Shown here piece by piece: positions 1 to 7,505 of a stretch of 64,000 bases of DNA; position 1 is the stretch's first letter; every line of letters begins with the position of its first letter. Source of the stretch: Malonomonas sp036526255 (GTDB lineage: Bacteria; Desulfobacterota; Desulfuromonadia; Desulfuromonadales; Geopsychrobacteraceae); the NCBI GenBank assembly GCA_036526255.1, contig DATCYW010000067.1, positions 1-64,000 of the forward strand, read 5' to 3'. The notes beneath the pieces were generated by a model. It saw nothing but the letters and a program-made list of their open reading frames with translations. It was not told the origin of the DNA and made no database searches. Made by a program: the position numbers and the translations under genes.

Positions 1-44
1 AGCACAACCATCACAATCAAAGGTAGCAGAAAATTTCGTCTCAT
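1..44 (-). CDS. Start of an exported protein, truncated by the window edge
   Basis: Only the first codons lie in the window. Reading leftward from an ATG at 44 gives MRRNFLLPLIVMVV, a basic residue pair followed by a hydrophobic run, as at the start of a signal peptide or membrane anchor. A GGGGAG ribosome-binding site ends seven bases before this ATG. An in-frame ATG at 50 sits too close to it. The gene follows the tetraheme cytochrome gene on the same strand with a gap of about 40 bases, so it is probably the next gene of that operon. The product cannot be named. Confidence 0.5.
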   Translation of the reverse strand, partial: MRRNFLLPLIVMVV

Positions 45-87
45 CAGCATACTCCCCAGTATTAAGGCGGCCTGACAGCCTGTCGTC

Positions 88-840
88 CTACTTAATATGA
101 CAGGCCAGACACATTGCGCTGCCGGTGTTCGGAACCCTCAAAAACGGCTTGTAGTCGGCATCAACAGAAGAGTCGACATGAGGATCGTGGCAGGTCACGC
201 ATTCAACGGTCTTGCTGGCACCGTTATAAAGAACCAGATCTGCCGCTTCGATATCGACGACAGTGTGTAACGCACCGGCGTTGGTCGCATCGGCAAAAAC
301 ATCTGGATAATTGAAAGAGATCGGGTGGTCGTCCGACAGGTCGGTGGTGCTGAGCAGGTTACCGCGCGCGGCACCGGTCCGCTTGCCGGGGCTAATTCCA
401 TCCGGATCGAGAATCACTTTGAAAAAGGCGCCGGTGTTATCTGGAACGGTTCCGCCGTTGTTGATCAGATTGTCACCAACGCCGATGCTGCCGTCGTGAC
501 AGGAAAGGCAGAGCAGCGATTGCTTGTTGACGGCGCGGTTGGAGGCGCCGACGGTGGTTGAAAGGGTTTCGCTGCTGTAATGGGTAAAGACCGCAGCCGG
601 AGAGATTGCCGACAGGTCGCGGTTCCAGAGCGGTCCATCAAGGCTGCCGCCATGCGGGGTATGGCAGAAAATGCAGACTTCATCGACGTTGAGCGCCGAA
701 TAGGCGGCATTCCAGAATGGATTGGGCTGGGTGCTGGCAAGATTGTGCTTGGTATTGTAGACGTCAGAAACCTTCGCCGCCCAGACAGGCCCGGCAGTCA
801 GTAACAATCCCAGTAGCAGTAATGTCAGTTTTTTCATCAT
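88..840 (-). CDS. Exported tetraheme c-type cytochrome (doubled CXXCH type)
   Basis: The 250-residue product starts with a cleavable signal peptide (MMKKLTLLLLGLLL, cut after VWA) and holds four heme attachment motifs: CIFCH, CLSCH, CVTCH and CLACH, the last five residues from the C-terminus. Such proteins carry covalently bound hemes outside the cytoplasmic membrane and move electrons. It lies 47 bases downstream of the NHL-repeat gene on the same strand, with a GAGGG sequence just ahead of two adjacent ATGs; the second, at 837, has the better spacing. The sigma-54-type promoter ahead of the NHL gene probably drives it too. The redox partner is unknown. Confidence 0.85.
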   Translation of the reverse strand: MMKKLTLLLLGLLLTAGPVWAAKVSDVYNTKHNLASTQPNPFWNAAYSALNVDEVCIFCHTPHGGSLDGPLWNRDLSAISPAAVFTHYSSETLSTTVGASNRAVNKQSLLCLSCHDGSIGVGDNLINNGGTVPDNTGAFFKVILDPDGISPGKRTGAARGNLLSTTDLSDDHPISFNYPDVFADATNAGALHTVVDIEAADLVLYNGASKTVECVTCHDPHVDSSVDADYKPFLRVPNTGSAMCLACHIK

Positions 841-887
841 TTCGCCCTCGCCCTCACATTGCTTTATTTCATTTATTGAACAGTTTG

Positions 888-3677
888 CTATGGCAGGACG
901 GCTGCCAGTTCGCTGGCCGTCACTGTTGCTGCGGCAGTTGCCGGCAGCCGGAAAATCAGTTCTTCGGTCAAGTCGCGCAGCTCTTCCAGTTGGCGCTCTG
1001 CCAGCTGCGTGAACATGACATCGAGCAATGGCAACTGTATTGCCAGCTCATCGGTCAGTTGCGCTTTAATCTGCAGCAATTTTGCCTCAAGCGCCGGATA
1101 GAATGCTGCGACATACTGCTCGCCGGCCGCTGTTGCCAGCAGCAGTTTGCCATCGGCACTGCCAACAACCAGGTCTTTTCCGGCGACGCCATCGAGATTA
1201 ACGGCATTCAGGCGTTCGAGCTGTGCACCGGCGATTTCAACCTGCGTCAGGCTGCCCAGCGCGCCGGCGGCGTAAGTGGCGCGATACAGCTGCCCTTCAG
1301 CGGCGATCAGCAGTTCGCGCTGACCGTCGGCATCCCAATCGACAAAGCTCGGGGCGGCGGCTTCGGAAAAATTCACCAACAGTTGCTGCGTCGCCAGTTG
1401 TGGCGCGGCATCGCTGCCGATATTGCTGAACAGCACCAGTTCTCCGGCGCCGCTGCCAACAACCAGATCCTTGTCACCATCCTGATCAATATCGGCAACC
1501 GTCGGCACGGCCTGACCGATCACACCGGCCAGCCACTTGCCTTCTGCGGCAAAGCTGAAATTGCCCAGGTTCAGATAGAGATGCACGCTGCCATCGGCTG
1601 CGCCAACCAGCAGGTCTTGCTGAAAGTCGTTGTTCCAGTCGATCAAACAGAGCGCCGAACCCGGCAGCAGTGGCAGATTAAGCTGCTGCTCGTTGTCGAA
1701 TTCTACCTGTCGCTTGCCTTTGGCAGCCGAGCCATCTTTTAAGACGCCCGGGGAATAATGAATCCGGCCGTCAGCATCGACCAGCAACAGGTCCTCAACG
1801 CCATCCAGATCAAGATCGACGACCAGCGGAGCAGGTGCGACGTTCCCCTGAAACGGCTTGCCTGCGACCGGCAGAGGCGCAAAAGTCAGCGCCACCGGGG
1901 TCATAGCCGGTTGCAGCTGCGCATAAAAATCGCTGACTGCGGCGAGCTTGATTTCAATCGGCTGCAGCAGGGGCTCAAATCCGGCCCGTTCGACAACCAG
2001 CTGGTAACGCCCCGGCTGCAGGTCGCGCAGTTCGAGTGGCGCTTCGCCGATAAACTGGCCGGCATAATTCTGATGCCCGCCAAGGTAAACCCGGGCATCC
2101 GGCATGTTTGCACTGACCTTCAACGCCGAAGCCTGATAGCTGAATCGACCATCTGCAGTAGAAACCTGTGCCGCTGCGTGATTATCAACAGCAGAAACCT
2201 GCCAGTGATAGCTCTGTCCCGGCTGCAGCGCGGCGCTGAAATCACTCAACGCCAGCTCCGTGCTGCTGACCTGCTTGCTGACCAGCCTGTTGCTGAAGCT
2301 AGAGTCTGTAGCGACTTCGACCAGATAGTGAACCTGGTCAAAAGGATCAGTGTCGACCGATTGCTGCCAACGAAGCAGACTGTCGGTTTCAACTTTGGCA
2401 CCCGCCAGCGGTGCGATCAGTTGCGGCGCACTTGGTGCGCTGTTGACGGCGTTGACATAGAAACTCTGCAGATCGGACCAGGCCGAAACCGCTTCACCAT
2501 CAAACGCCTGAACCTGCCAGCTGTAATAGGTATCTTCCTGCAATGGAACGGCAACGCTGCCCGAAGTCAGCTTCGGCTGCTCTGCCAGTTCGAAACTGGT
2601 CACCAGGCGCTGGGCGCCGTCGTAAAGCCGGACAGTATAGCTGATTTTATCCAGCGCATCCGGATCAACCGCGTTTTCAAACTGAACAGACGGGGTCAGG
2701 GTTGCGACTTCGCTGCCAGCAATCGGGGCTGCCGGCACCGGCGTGGTCGGTGCGCTGTTGGCCTGGGTAGGGTTGCTGCCGCCATTCACGCCGTAAATGT
2801 CAATCTGGCGATCCGAACGCAACACAAACAGTCGACCGGTGGCCTCATCAAAGGCCAGCGAAGCAGGGCGGGAGATGCTGTACTCGGCGTAATTAAGCAG
2901 TGCCGTGGCTGAAGAATCGAGAATCCGCACACTTTTACCCGCAACATCGCCGATGTAGAAATGACCGGCGCGGTCGAAGGTCATGCCGCCGAAAAACAGC
3001 ATCGCGTTAGCGCCAAAGCCAGTATCGGCCTTTATGCTGCGCAGCTGATTGCCAAGCCGGTCAAAAACACGCACCTGGGGGATGATTCCTGAATTTTCAA
3101 CGGTTGCAGATTCGGCAATGTAGATCTGGTCGGTATTCGGGTCGATAGCCAGGTCAGAGCTGGCGACAAAGGAGACAGACCCCAGGGTTCCGCTGTAGGT
3201 CATTTCGGGGGAATAAACCTTGATCCGGCTCTGATTCAGATCAGCCACGTAGATGTTGCCGTCGCGGTCGAGATCGATGGCGCCTGCGGTACCGAATTCA
3301 CCGGCGCCCTGGCCGAGATAACCGACCAACTCACCTGCTGCCGCATAAACGGCGACTTTGTCGTAAGCAGCAACATAAACCCGACTGCCATTGGCGTTAA
3401 CCGCCAGGCCGGCACCCGAAATCTTAACCTGAGCGAACTGGGTCAGCTGGCGACCGAATCGGTCGAACTTGACAACCAGTTGGAGGCGCGAATCAGCGAC
3501 GTACAGGTTTCCTGCTGCATCCACATCGATCCGCGCTGGAACCCGCAGACCATCCTTGACCTGACCCAGGCGCTGCAACTGCGGCGCCGACTTGGCAGTG
3601 GCGCTATCAGGCCATATCACGCCAAAAGTCAGCGAAAGCGCTGCTAAAAGGCAGATATTTATCCATACTCGGGTCAT
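888..3677 (-). CDS. Secreted NHL-repeat / PEGA / FG-GAP repeat protein
   Basis: The product is a 929-residue exported protein of unknown exact role. After a signal peptide (ending near SATAKS) come about 270 residues of NHL-type beta-propeller repeats, with recurrent patterns such as DRDGNIYVAD and DAAGNLYVAD. Two fibronectin-like segments follow (each with YxWQVxAxD), then a PEGA-like domain near residues 500-570, then FG-GAP/VCBS-like repeats with calcium-loop patterns (DLDLDGVEDLL, DIDQDGDKDLV). I chose the ATG at 3677 over an upstream ATG because GGGGAGG lies six bases before it. The gene leads an operon with a tetraheme cytochrome. In metal-reducing relatives NHL proteins often sit near cytochromes, so a surface scaffold role is plausible but inferred. 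Confidence 0.8.
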   Translation of the reverse strand: MTRVWINICLLAALSLTFGVIWPDSATAKSAPQLQRLGQVKDGLRVPARIDVDAAGNLYVADSRLQLVVKFDRFGRQLTQFAQVKISGAGLAVNANGSRVYVAAYDKVAVYAAAGELVGYLGQGAGEFGTAGAIDLDRDGNIYVADLNQSRIKVYSPEMTYSGTLGSVSFVASSDLAIDPNTDQIYIAESATVENSGIIPQVRVFDRLGNQLRSIKADTGFGANAMLFFGGMTFDRAGHFYIGDVAGKSVRILDSSATALLNYAEYSISRPASLAFDEATGRLFVLRSDRQIDIYGVNGGSNPTQANSAPTTPVPAAPIAGSEVATLTPSVQFENAVDPDALDKISYTVRLYDGAQRLVTSFELAEQPKLTSGSVAVPLQEDTYYSWQVQAFDGEAVSAWSDLQSFYVNAVNSAPSAPQLIAPLAGAKVETDSLLRWQQSVDTDPFDQVHYLVEVATDSSFSNRLVSKQVSSTELALSDFSAALQPGQSYHWQVSAVDNHAAAQVSTADGRFSYQASALKVSANMPDARVYLGGHQNYAGQFIGEAPLELRDLQPGRYQLVVERAGFEPLLQPIEIKLAAVSDFYAQLQPAMTPVALTFAPLPVAGKPFQGNVAPAPLVVDLDLDGVEDLLLVDADGRIHYSPGVLKDGSAAKGKRQVEFDNEQQLNLPLLPGSALCLIDWNNDFQQDLLVGAADGSVHLYLNLGNFSFAAEGKWLAGVIGQAVPTVADIDQDGDKDLVVGSGAGELVLFSNIGSDAAPQLATQQLLVNFSEAAAPSFVDWDADGQRELLIAAEGQLYRATYAAGALGSLTQVEIAGAQLERLNAVNLDGVAGKDLVVGSADGKLLLATAAGEQYVAAFYPALEAKLLQIKAQLTDELAIQLPLLDVMFTQLAERQLEELRDLTEELIFRLPATAAATVTASELAAVLP

Positions 3678-3748
3678 AAAAAACCTCCCCATCGAGAGCC
3701 TGAACCCTACGGCTAAGCCGCAGGAGACTGTTTTGGTTAATTCCTGCG
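3678..3748 (-). promoter_or_regulatory. Structured 5' leader with competing hairpins
   Basis: The predicted transcript from the sigma-54-type promoter starts near 3748. Its first bases, CGCAGGA (3748-3742), pair perfectly with TCCTGCG (3725-3719). The segment CCTGCGGC (3724-3717) can instead pair with GCCGTAGG (3713-3706) around a three-base loop, including one G-T pair. The two stems share bases and exclude each other. The first loop contains AACC, which could pair with GGTT just after the second stem. This resembles a switchable leader, but no known riboswitch class was recognised. Confidence 0.35.
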
Positions 3749-3758
3749 CTATATAGAT

Positions 3759-3774
3759 TGCAAAGAGGATACCA
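3759..3774 (-). promoter_or_regulatory. Sigma-54 (-24/-12) type promoter
   Basis: On the minus strand the sequence TGGTAT, five bases, TTGCA has the GG and GC pairs twelve bases apart, as required for RpoN promoters. It lies 82 bases ahead of the NHL-repeat gene start and just past the terminator of the NtrC-family activator gene, which is the obvious candidate regulator. Confidence 0.6.
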
Positions 3775-3803
3775 AGATTAACAAGCTCTCACTGGGAATA
3801 AAA

Positions 3804-3850
3804 GACAAAAAATCGCGGAAATCTTAATAAGTTACAAAATTTCCGCGATT
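3804..3850 (-). terminator. Intrinsic terminator after the NtrC-family regulator gene
   Basis: A perfect 12-base inverted repeat (3811-3822 with 3839-3850, AATCGCGGAAAT and its complement) with a 16-base loop is followed on the minus strand by a run of T. It ends the histidine kinase/response regulator transcript and insulates the sigma-54-type promoter downstream. Confidence 0.8.
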
Positions 3851-3889
3851 CCAGAAGAACCTAATTGTATATGCTCGCTAATAAAATGT

Positions 3890-5260
3890 CTATAAGAATT
3901 TGAATTTCTTCATTCTATAGCGGAAAGCGTCAATTCCCAAGTTCAGTTTCTTGGCTGCCTTGGACTGATTTCCTTCGGACATGTCCAGCGCCTGACGAAT
4001 TAATTCACGTTCGACATCTTCAATATCGATCCCTTCAGGCGGCAGATTAAATTCCAACGGCCCGGATTCGCTGCCACCCGACTTCGACACCAGTTCACGC
4101 GGCAGATGCTCTAAACGCATGATCTCTTCATTCTCAAGAATGATGGCCCGCTCAATCACATTGCGCAGTTCACGAACGTTGCCCGGCCAGTCATATTCGA
4201 CCAGAAACTTTTCCGCCGCTTCGGAAATCCCCTTGACTGACTTGCCGAACTCCCGGTTGAAGGATTCAATAAAACTGTGCGCCAGAATCAGGATATCGCT
4301 GCGCCGCTCACGTAACGGACACAAGAAGATCGGGATGACCTGCAGCCGGTAATAGAGATCATTCCGGAAACTCTTGTCGGCGATGGCGGCAAGCAGATCC
4401 TTGTTGGTCGCCGAGATTATCCGCACATCGACATGTATATCCTTGGTCCCGCCGACCCGCCGGAACGTGCGATCTTCCAGCACGCGCAGCAGCTTGGCCT
4501 GAATCCCCTGTGGCATATCACCGATTTCATCAAGAAACACGGTGCCGCCGTGGGCCATTTCGAACAACCCCTTCTTCAGATTTTTGGCGTCGGTGAAGGC
4601 GCCCTTTTCATGCCCCATCAACTCGCTTTCGAGCAACGTCTCCGGAACCGCGGCGCAGTTGATCGCCATAAACGGCTTGTCGGCGCGACCGCCTTCATAA
4701 TGGATCGCCTTGGCGACCAACTCCTTACCGGTACCACTTTCCCCCTGAACCAACACGGTTCCTGCGTCGCTTTTGGCGATTTTACGGATCATGCTGAGAA
4801 CATGCTGCAGCTCGTCGCTTTGACCGATAATCTGGTCAATACTGAACTTTTTCGGCTGGGTAGAACGCAGCTGCGCGACCTCGCGCTTGAGATCCTGCGT
4901 CTCCAGTGACTTTTTGATGACAATCGCCAACTCGTCAAGATTGAAAGGCTTATTGATGTAGTCATAAGCCCCCAGCCGCATCGCCATGACGGCCGTTTCC
5001 AGAACGCCCAGAGCGGTCACCATGATCACGATGACCTCTTCATCCAGTTCCTTGATCCGCTCCAGCACTTCCATGCCGTTCATTCCTGGCAACTGGACGT
5101 CGAGCAGCACCAGATCGGGTGACTCCTCCTGCAGCAACCGCAGCGCATCCTCGCCGGAACCGGCAGTGGTCACCTCGTAGCCCTGCTTTTTCAGGTTCTG
5201 CTCCAGCGACCAGCGGATCAAGTGTTCATCATCAACAACCAGAATCTTATTTTTTAGCAC
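3890..5260 (-). CDS. NtrC-family sigma-54-dependent response regulator
   Basis: The 456-residue product has the complete order of an RpoN activator. A receiver domain carries acidic residues DDE near 10-12 and the phosphoacceptor Asp54 in LLDVQLPG. A central AAA+ domain has Walker A GESGTGKE, the sigma-54-contacting GAFTDA loop and Walker B FLDEIGDMP. A Fis-type helix-turn-helix forms the C-terminus (EGNQSKAAKKL). The start is taken as GTG at 5260, six bases after GAGGAGAG; an upstream TTG at 5275 would place the binding site inside the gene. It is cotranscribed with the heme-motif kinase upstream and adjoins a -24/-12 promoter downstream, so the cytochrome operon is the likely target (inference). 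Confidence 0.9.
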   Translation of the reverse strand: MLKNKILVVDDEHLIRWSLEQNLKKQGYEVTTAGSGEDALRLLQEESPDLVLLDVQLPGMNGMEVLERIKELDEEVIVIMVTALGVLETAVMAMRLGAYDYINKPFNLDELAIVIKKSLETQDLKREVAQLRSTQPKKFSIDQIIGQSDELQHVLSMIRKIAKSDAGTVLVQGESGTGKELVAKAIHYEGGRADKPFMAINCAAVPETLLESELMGHEKGAFTDAKNLKKGLFEMAHGGTVFLDEIGDMPQGIQAKLLRVLEDRTFRRVGGTKDIHVDVRIISATNKDLLAAIADKSFRNDLYYRLQVIPIFLCPLRERRSDILILAHSFIESFNREFGKSVKGISEAAEKFLVEYDWPGNVRELRNVIERAIILENEEIMRLEHLPRELVSKSGGSESGPLEFNLPPEGIDIEDVERELIRQALDMSEGNQSKAAKKLNLGIDAFRYRMKKFKFL

Positions 5261-5293
5261 CAGTTCTCTCCTCAAAAAATACGACTATTAAGC

Positions 5294-6778
5294 TTATATC
5301 TGCTGCGGCGCGTCACCCAACTGAACCGCCGGTAATTCCAAATAAAAACAGGCCCCGCCACGATGCTGACTGTCAACCCGCAAGGCGCCGCCGTTACTCT
5401 CCATCAGCTGTCGACAGATCGGCAGTCCCAGCCCGGTGCCCTGAGTCTTGGTGGTGTAAAACGGGGTAAATATTTTATTCAGCTCGTCTGCCGAGATACC
5501 CGGCCCGGTATCGCTGACCGACACCCGCAGCCAATCCTGCCCCTCGCGCACGACCTTCTCGCTCGCAACAGTCAGAACACCCCCCTGCGCCATCGCCTGC
5601 AGCGCATTCACCAGCAGATTGAGCAGCACCTGCTGCACCTGCTTTTGATCGATCCAGACCGGCGGCAACCCAGGTGTCAGCTCTTCGACCCGGTTGATGT
5701 TTTTTGCTTCCGGATGTTGAACGACGAACATCAGCGTCTGTTTGATCAGACTGTTGATGTCGCAGTAAGTGAACTCAGGCTGGCCCGGCTTGCCGAAATA
5801 GAGCAGATCGTTGACTGTGTTATTCAGCCGTCCAACCTGCACCTGGATCTGCTTCATCACCTCACGGCGCGAATCCCCTTCAGGATAATCATCCGCCAGA
5901 ACTTCGATGGCGCCGCGGATTCCGGTCAGCGGATTCTTAATTTCATGTGCCAGCCCGGCTGCCATCTCCCCGACTGATGCCAACCGGTCAGCCCGCTCCA
6001 TCTGCCGATAATGATATTGTTTCAACTCGTTTTGCGTCCGGTCGAGATTACCAACCATCGAATTGAAGCCCTGCATCAGCCGTCCGACCTCATCGTCCGA
6101 ACGAGGTTCCATCCGCACACTCAGGTCGCCAGCTTCAACCTGCCGCATACAGTCAGTAATCCGCTGCAGAGGTCGACGCAGAAGACGGATCATCACCAGC
6201 GCAATCCCCGGCGCCAGAACCAGCAGAATAAACAGCGTGGAGAGGACAAACATTTCGGTTGTCTCGCGCAGCTGCCGGGCCATCTGCACCAGGGAGAAAT
6301 CCAGATTCAGAATCCCGACCACTTCCCGGTCCGAGCCGTGACAGCGGTAACAGCGCTCATCGGCAACAATCGGCCGGATCAGCGACATGACCTGCACACC
6401 ATCAGCAACATCGAAGATCGCCTCGGTCTGCTGCTGGACGTAGAGATTGAAACTGCGCTTATCGACCCGCCGACCTATTTCATCCGGACGGTTCGATTTG
6501 AGAATCAGGCCGTCGGTGCCGAAGATTCGCACCCCGGCGAAACCGTCGCCGCCGCCGACCAGCTCAAGCACCGCCTGAACTTCAGACGAATTGCCCAACC
6601 GCATCGAGTGAAATATCGACTTCTCAACTGTATTCAGTAGTAATTCAGCGCTCTTGCGGGTGCCTTCGGTCAAATGTGCGCGTTCGCGCTGGAGATGAAA
6701 CAGGGTAAAGCTGCTGACGCCAACGGCCAGCAGAAAAATAATAAGCAGGATGATGCGACTGATCAGACTGGTGAACAA
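5294..6778 (-). CDS. Sensor histidine kinase with periplasmic heme-binding motif
   Basis: The 494-residue product has a first membrane span (about 8-28), a periplasmic domain to about 172, a second span (about 175-197), HAMP, HisKA with phosphoacceptor His278 in LAHEIKNPL, and a HATPase domain with DTGPGIS and GTGLGLP. The periplasmic domain ends with Cys143-Tyr-Arg-Cys146-His147, a single c-type heme site just before the second span. The kinase may therefore sense redox state or a heme ligand such as NO, CO or oxygen. The start is TTG at 6778 behind AAGGGA. The regulator gene follows after 33 bases. The signal itself cannot be read from sequence. Confidence 0.88.
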   Translation of the reverse strand: MFTSLISRIILLIIFLLAVGVSSFTLFHLQRERAHLTEGTRKSAELLLNTVEKSIFHSMRLGNSSEVQAVLELVGGGDGFAGVRIFGTDGLILKSNRPDEIGRRVDKRSFNLYVQQQTEAIFDVADGVQVMSLIRPIVADERCYRCHGSDREVVGILNLDFSLVQMARQLRETTEMFVLSTLFILLVLAPGIALVMIRLLRRPLQRITDCMRQVEAGDLSVRMEPRSDDEVGRLMQGFNSMVGNLDRTQNELKQYHYRQMERADRLASVGEMAAGLAHEIKNPLTGIRGAIEVLADDYPEGDSRREVMKQIQVQVGRLNNTVNDLLYFGKPGQPEFTYCDINSLIKQTLMFVVQHPEAKNINRVEELTPGLPPVWIDQKQVQQVLLNLLVNALQAMAQGGVLTVASEKVVREGQDWLRVSVSDTGPGISADELNKIFTPFYTTKTQGTGLGLPICRQLMESNGGALRVDSQHRGGACFYLELPAVQLGDAPQQI

Positions 6779-6810
6779 GCGAGTTCCCTTCGCAGGAAAA
6801 ATTCAGGGAG

Positions 6811-7326
6811 TTACAGTTTGTCAGCCCCGGAGAGATAAGCGAATATCAACGCGTCAAGTGTTTGCTCTGGTTGCGGCTTGCGGAATTTGTCGATAATTGG
6901 TTCTTCGACAATCAGTACGGGCTCAGCGGCTTGCGGCGGGAGTGGCTTTGCCGGTGAAAATGGCCGATCCTCTGTCAACACCTTGACCGGCTTGGCTGCT
7001 GGTGCTGGTGTCAGCTCCTCGGCCTTGCCGGCGGCGACAGGAGGGGGACCGAGCGGGATCCCCAGATCGATAATCCGCTGATCAAACTCCCCCTTGGTCA
7101 GCCGGCGCAGCATCCCCTTGTGCTGGTCCTTCGCCAGATCTTCAACCACCCGACTCAGATTGTCGACCTTGAGGATATCGGCATAAACAGTCTTCTGCGA
7201 CGCGATGATGGTACCGCCATGGTAAAGCAGCGTGACCAGCTGTGGACTTTTGACGCCGCTATCCTCGGTCTGCACGTGAAAACCGACCCCGCGATAGCTG
7301 ATATTGTGGTTGAATCCGACAATCAT
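6811..7326 (-). CDS. Conserved hypothetical protein, kinase-operon leader gene
   Basis: This 171-residue soluble protein has no recognised domain. The N-terminal half (MIVGFNHNISYRGVGFHVQT through KGEFDQRI) looks folded. The middle is proline- and alanine-rich (VAAGKAEELTPAPAAK), and a short helical tail closes it. It has no signal peptide or membrane span. It lies 32 bases ahead of the sensor kinase on the same strand, with AAGGGAA before its ATG, so it is probably cotranscribed with the two-component system. Its role is unknown. Confidence 0.7.
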   Translation of the reverse strand: MIVGFNHNISYRGVGFHVQTEDSGVKSPQLVTLLYHGGTIIASQKTVYADILKVDNLSRVVEDLAKDQHKGMLRRLTKGEFDQRIIDLGIPLGPPPVAAGKAEELTPAPAAKPVKVLTEDRPFSPAKPLPPQAAEPVLIVEEPIIDKFRKPQPEQTLDALIFAYLSGADKL

Positions 7327-7437
7327 TGCGTTCCCTTAGAAAAGTCTGAAGAAGCTATCACACTACGCGAAATGACGCAATGGAGCATTTATCATCTTGA
7401 AATTTGAAGTTTTTTTGCAGGTCGGTGAAATAACGAA

Positions 7438-7465
7438 ACCGCTTCCGGGGGTTCCCGAAAGCGGT
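7438..7465 (-). terminator. Probable terminator downstream of metH
   Basis: ACCGCTTTCGGG and CCCGGAAGCGGT form a 12-base stem with one wobble pair around a four-base loop on the minus strand. It lies 41 bases past the metH stop. The T-run after it is short (TTTCGTT), so termination may be partial. Confidence 0.55.
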
Positions 7466-7505
7466 CATTTGACTGAATTTACACATTTTTTACTGGGAAA
7501 CGCAG

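Noticed and set aside
717..2912. Long plus-strand open frames opposite the NHL-repeat gene (341 and 384 codons)
   Set aside because: They lie antisense to a protein with clear repeats and signal peptide; they are rich in Gln, Arg and Cys without domains and look like shadow frames of GC-rich coding DNA.
3678..3748. Cyclic di-GMP or cGAMP riboswitch ahead of the NHL gene
   Set aside because: The leader is too short and lacks the conserved blocks, although the gene content would fit such control.
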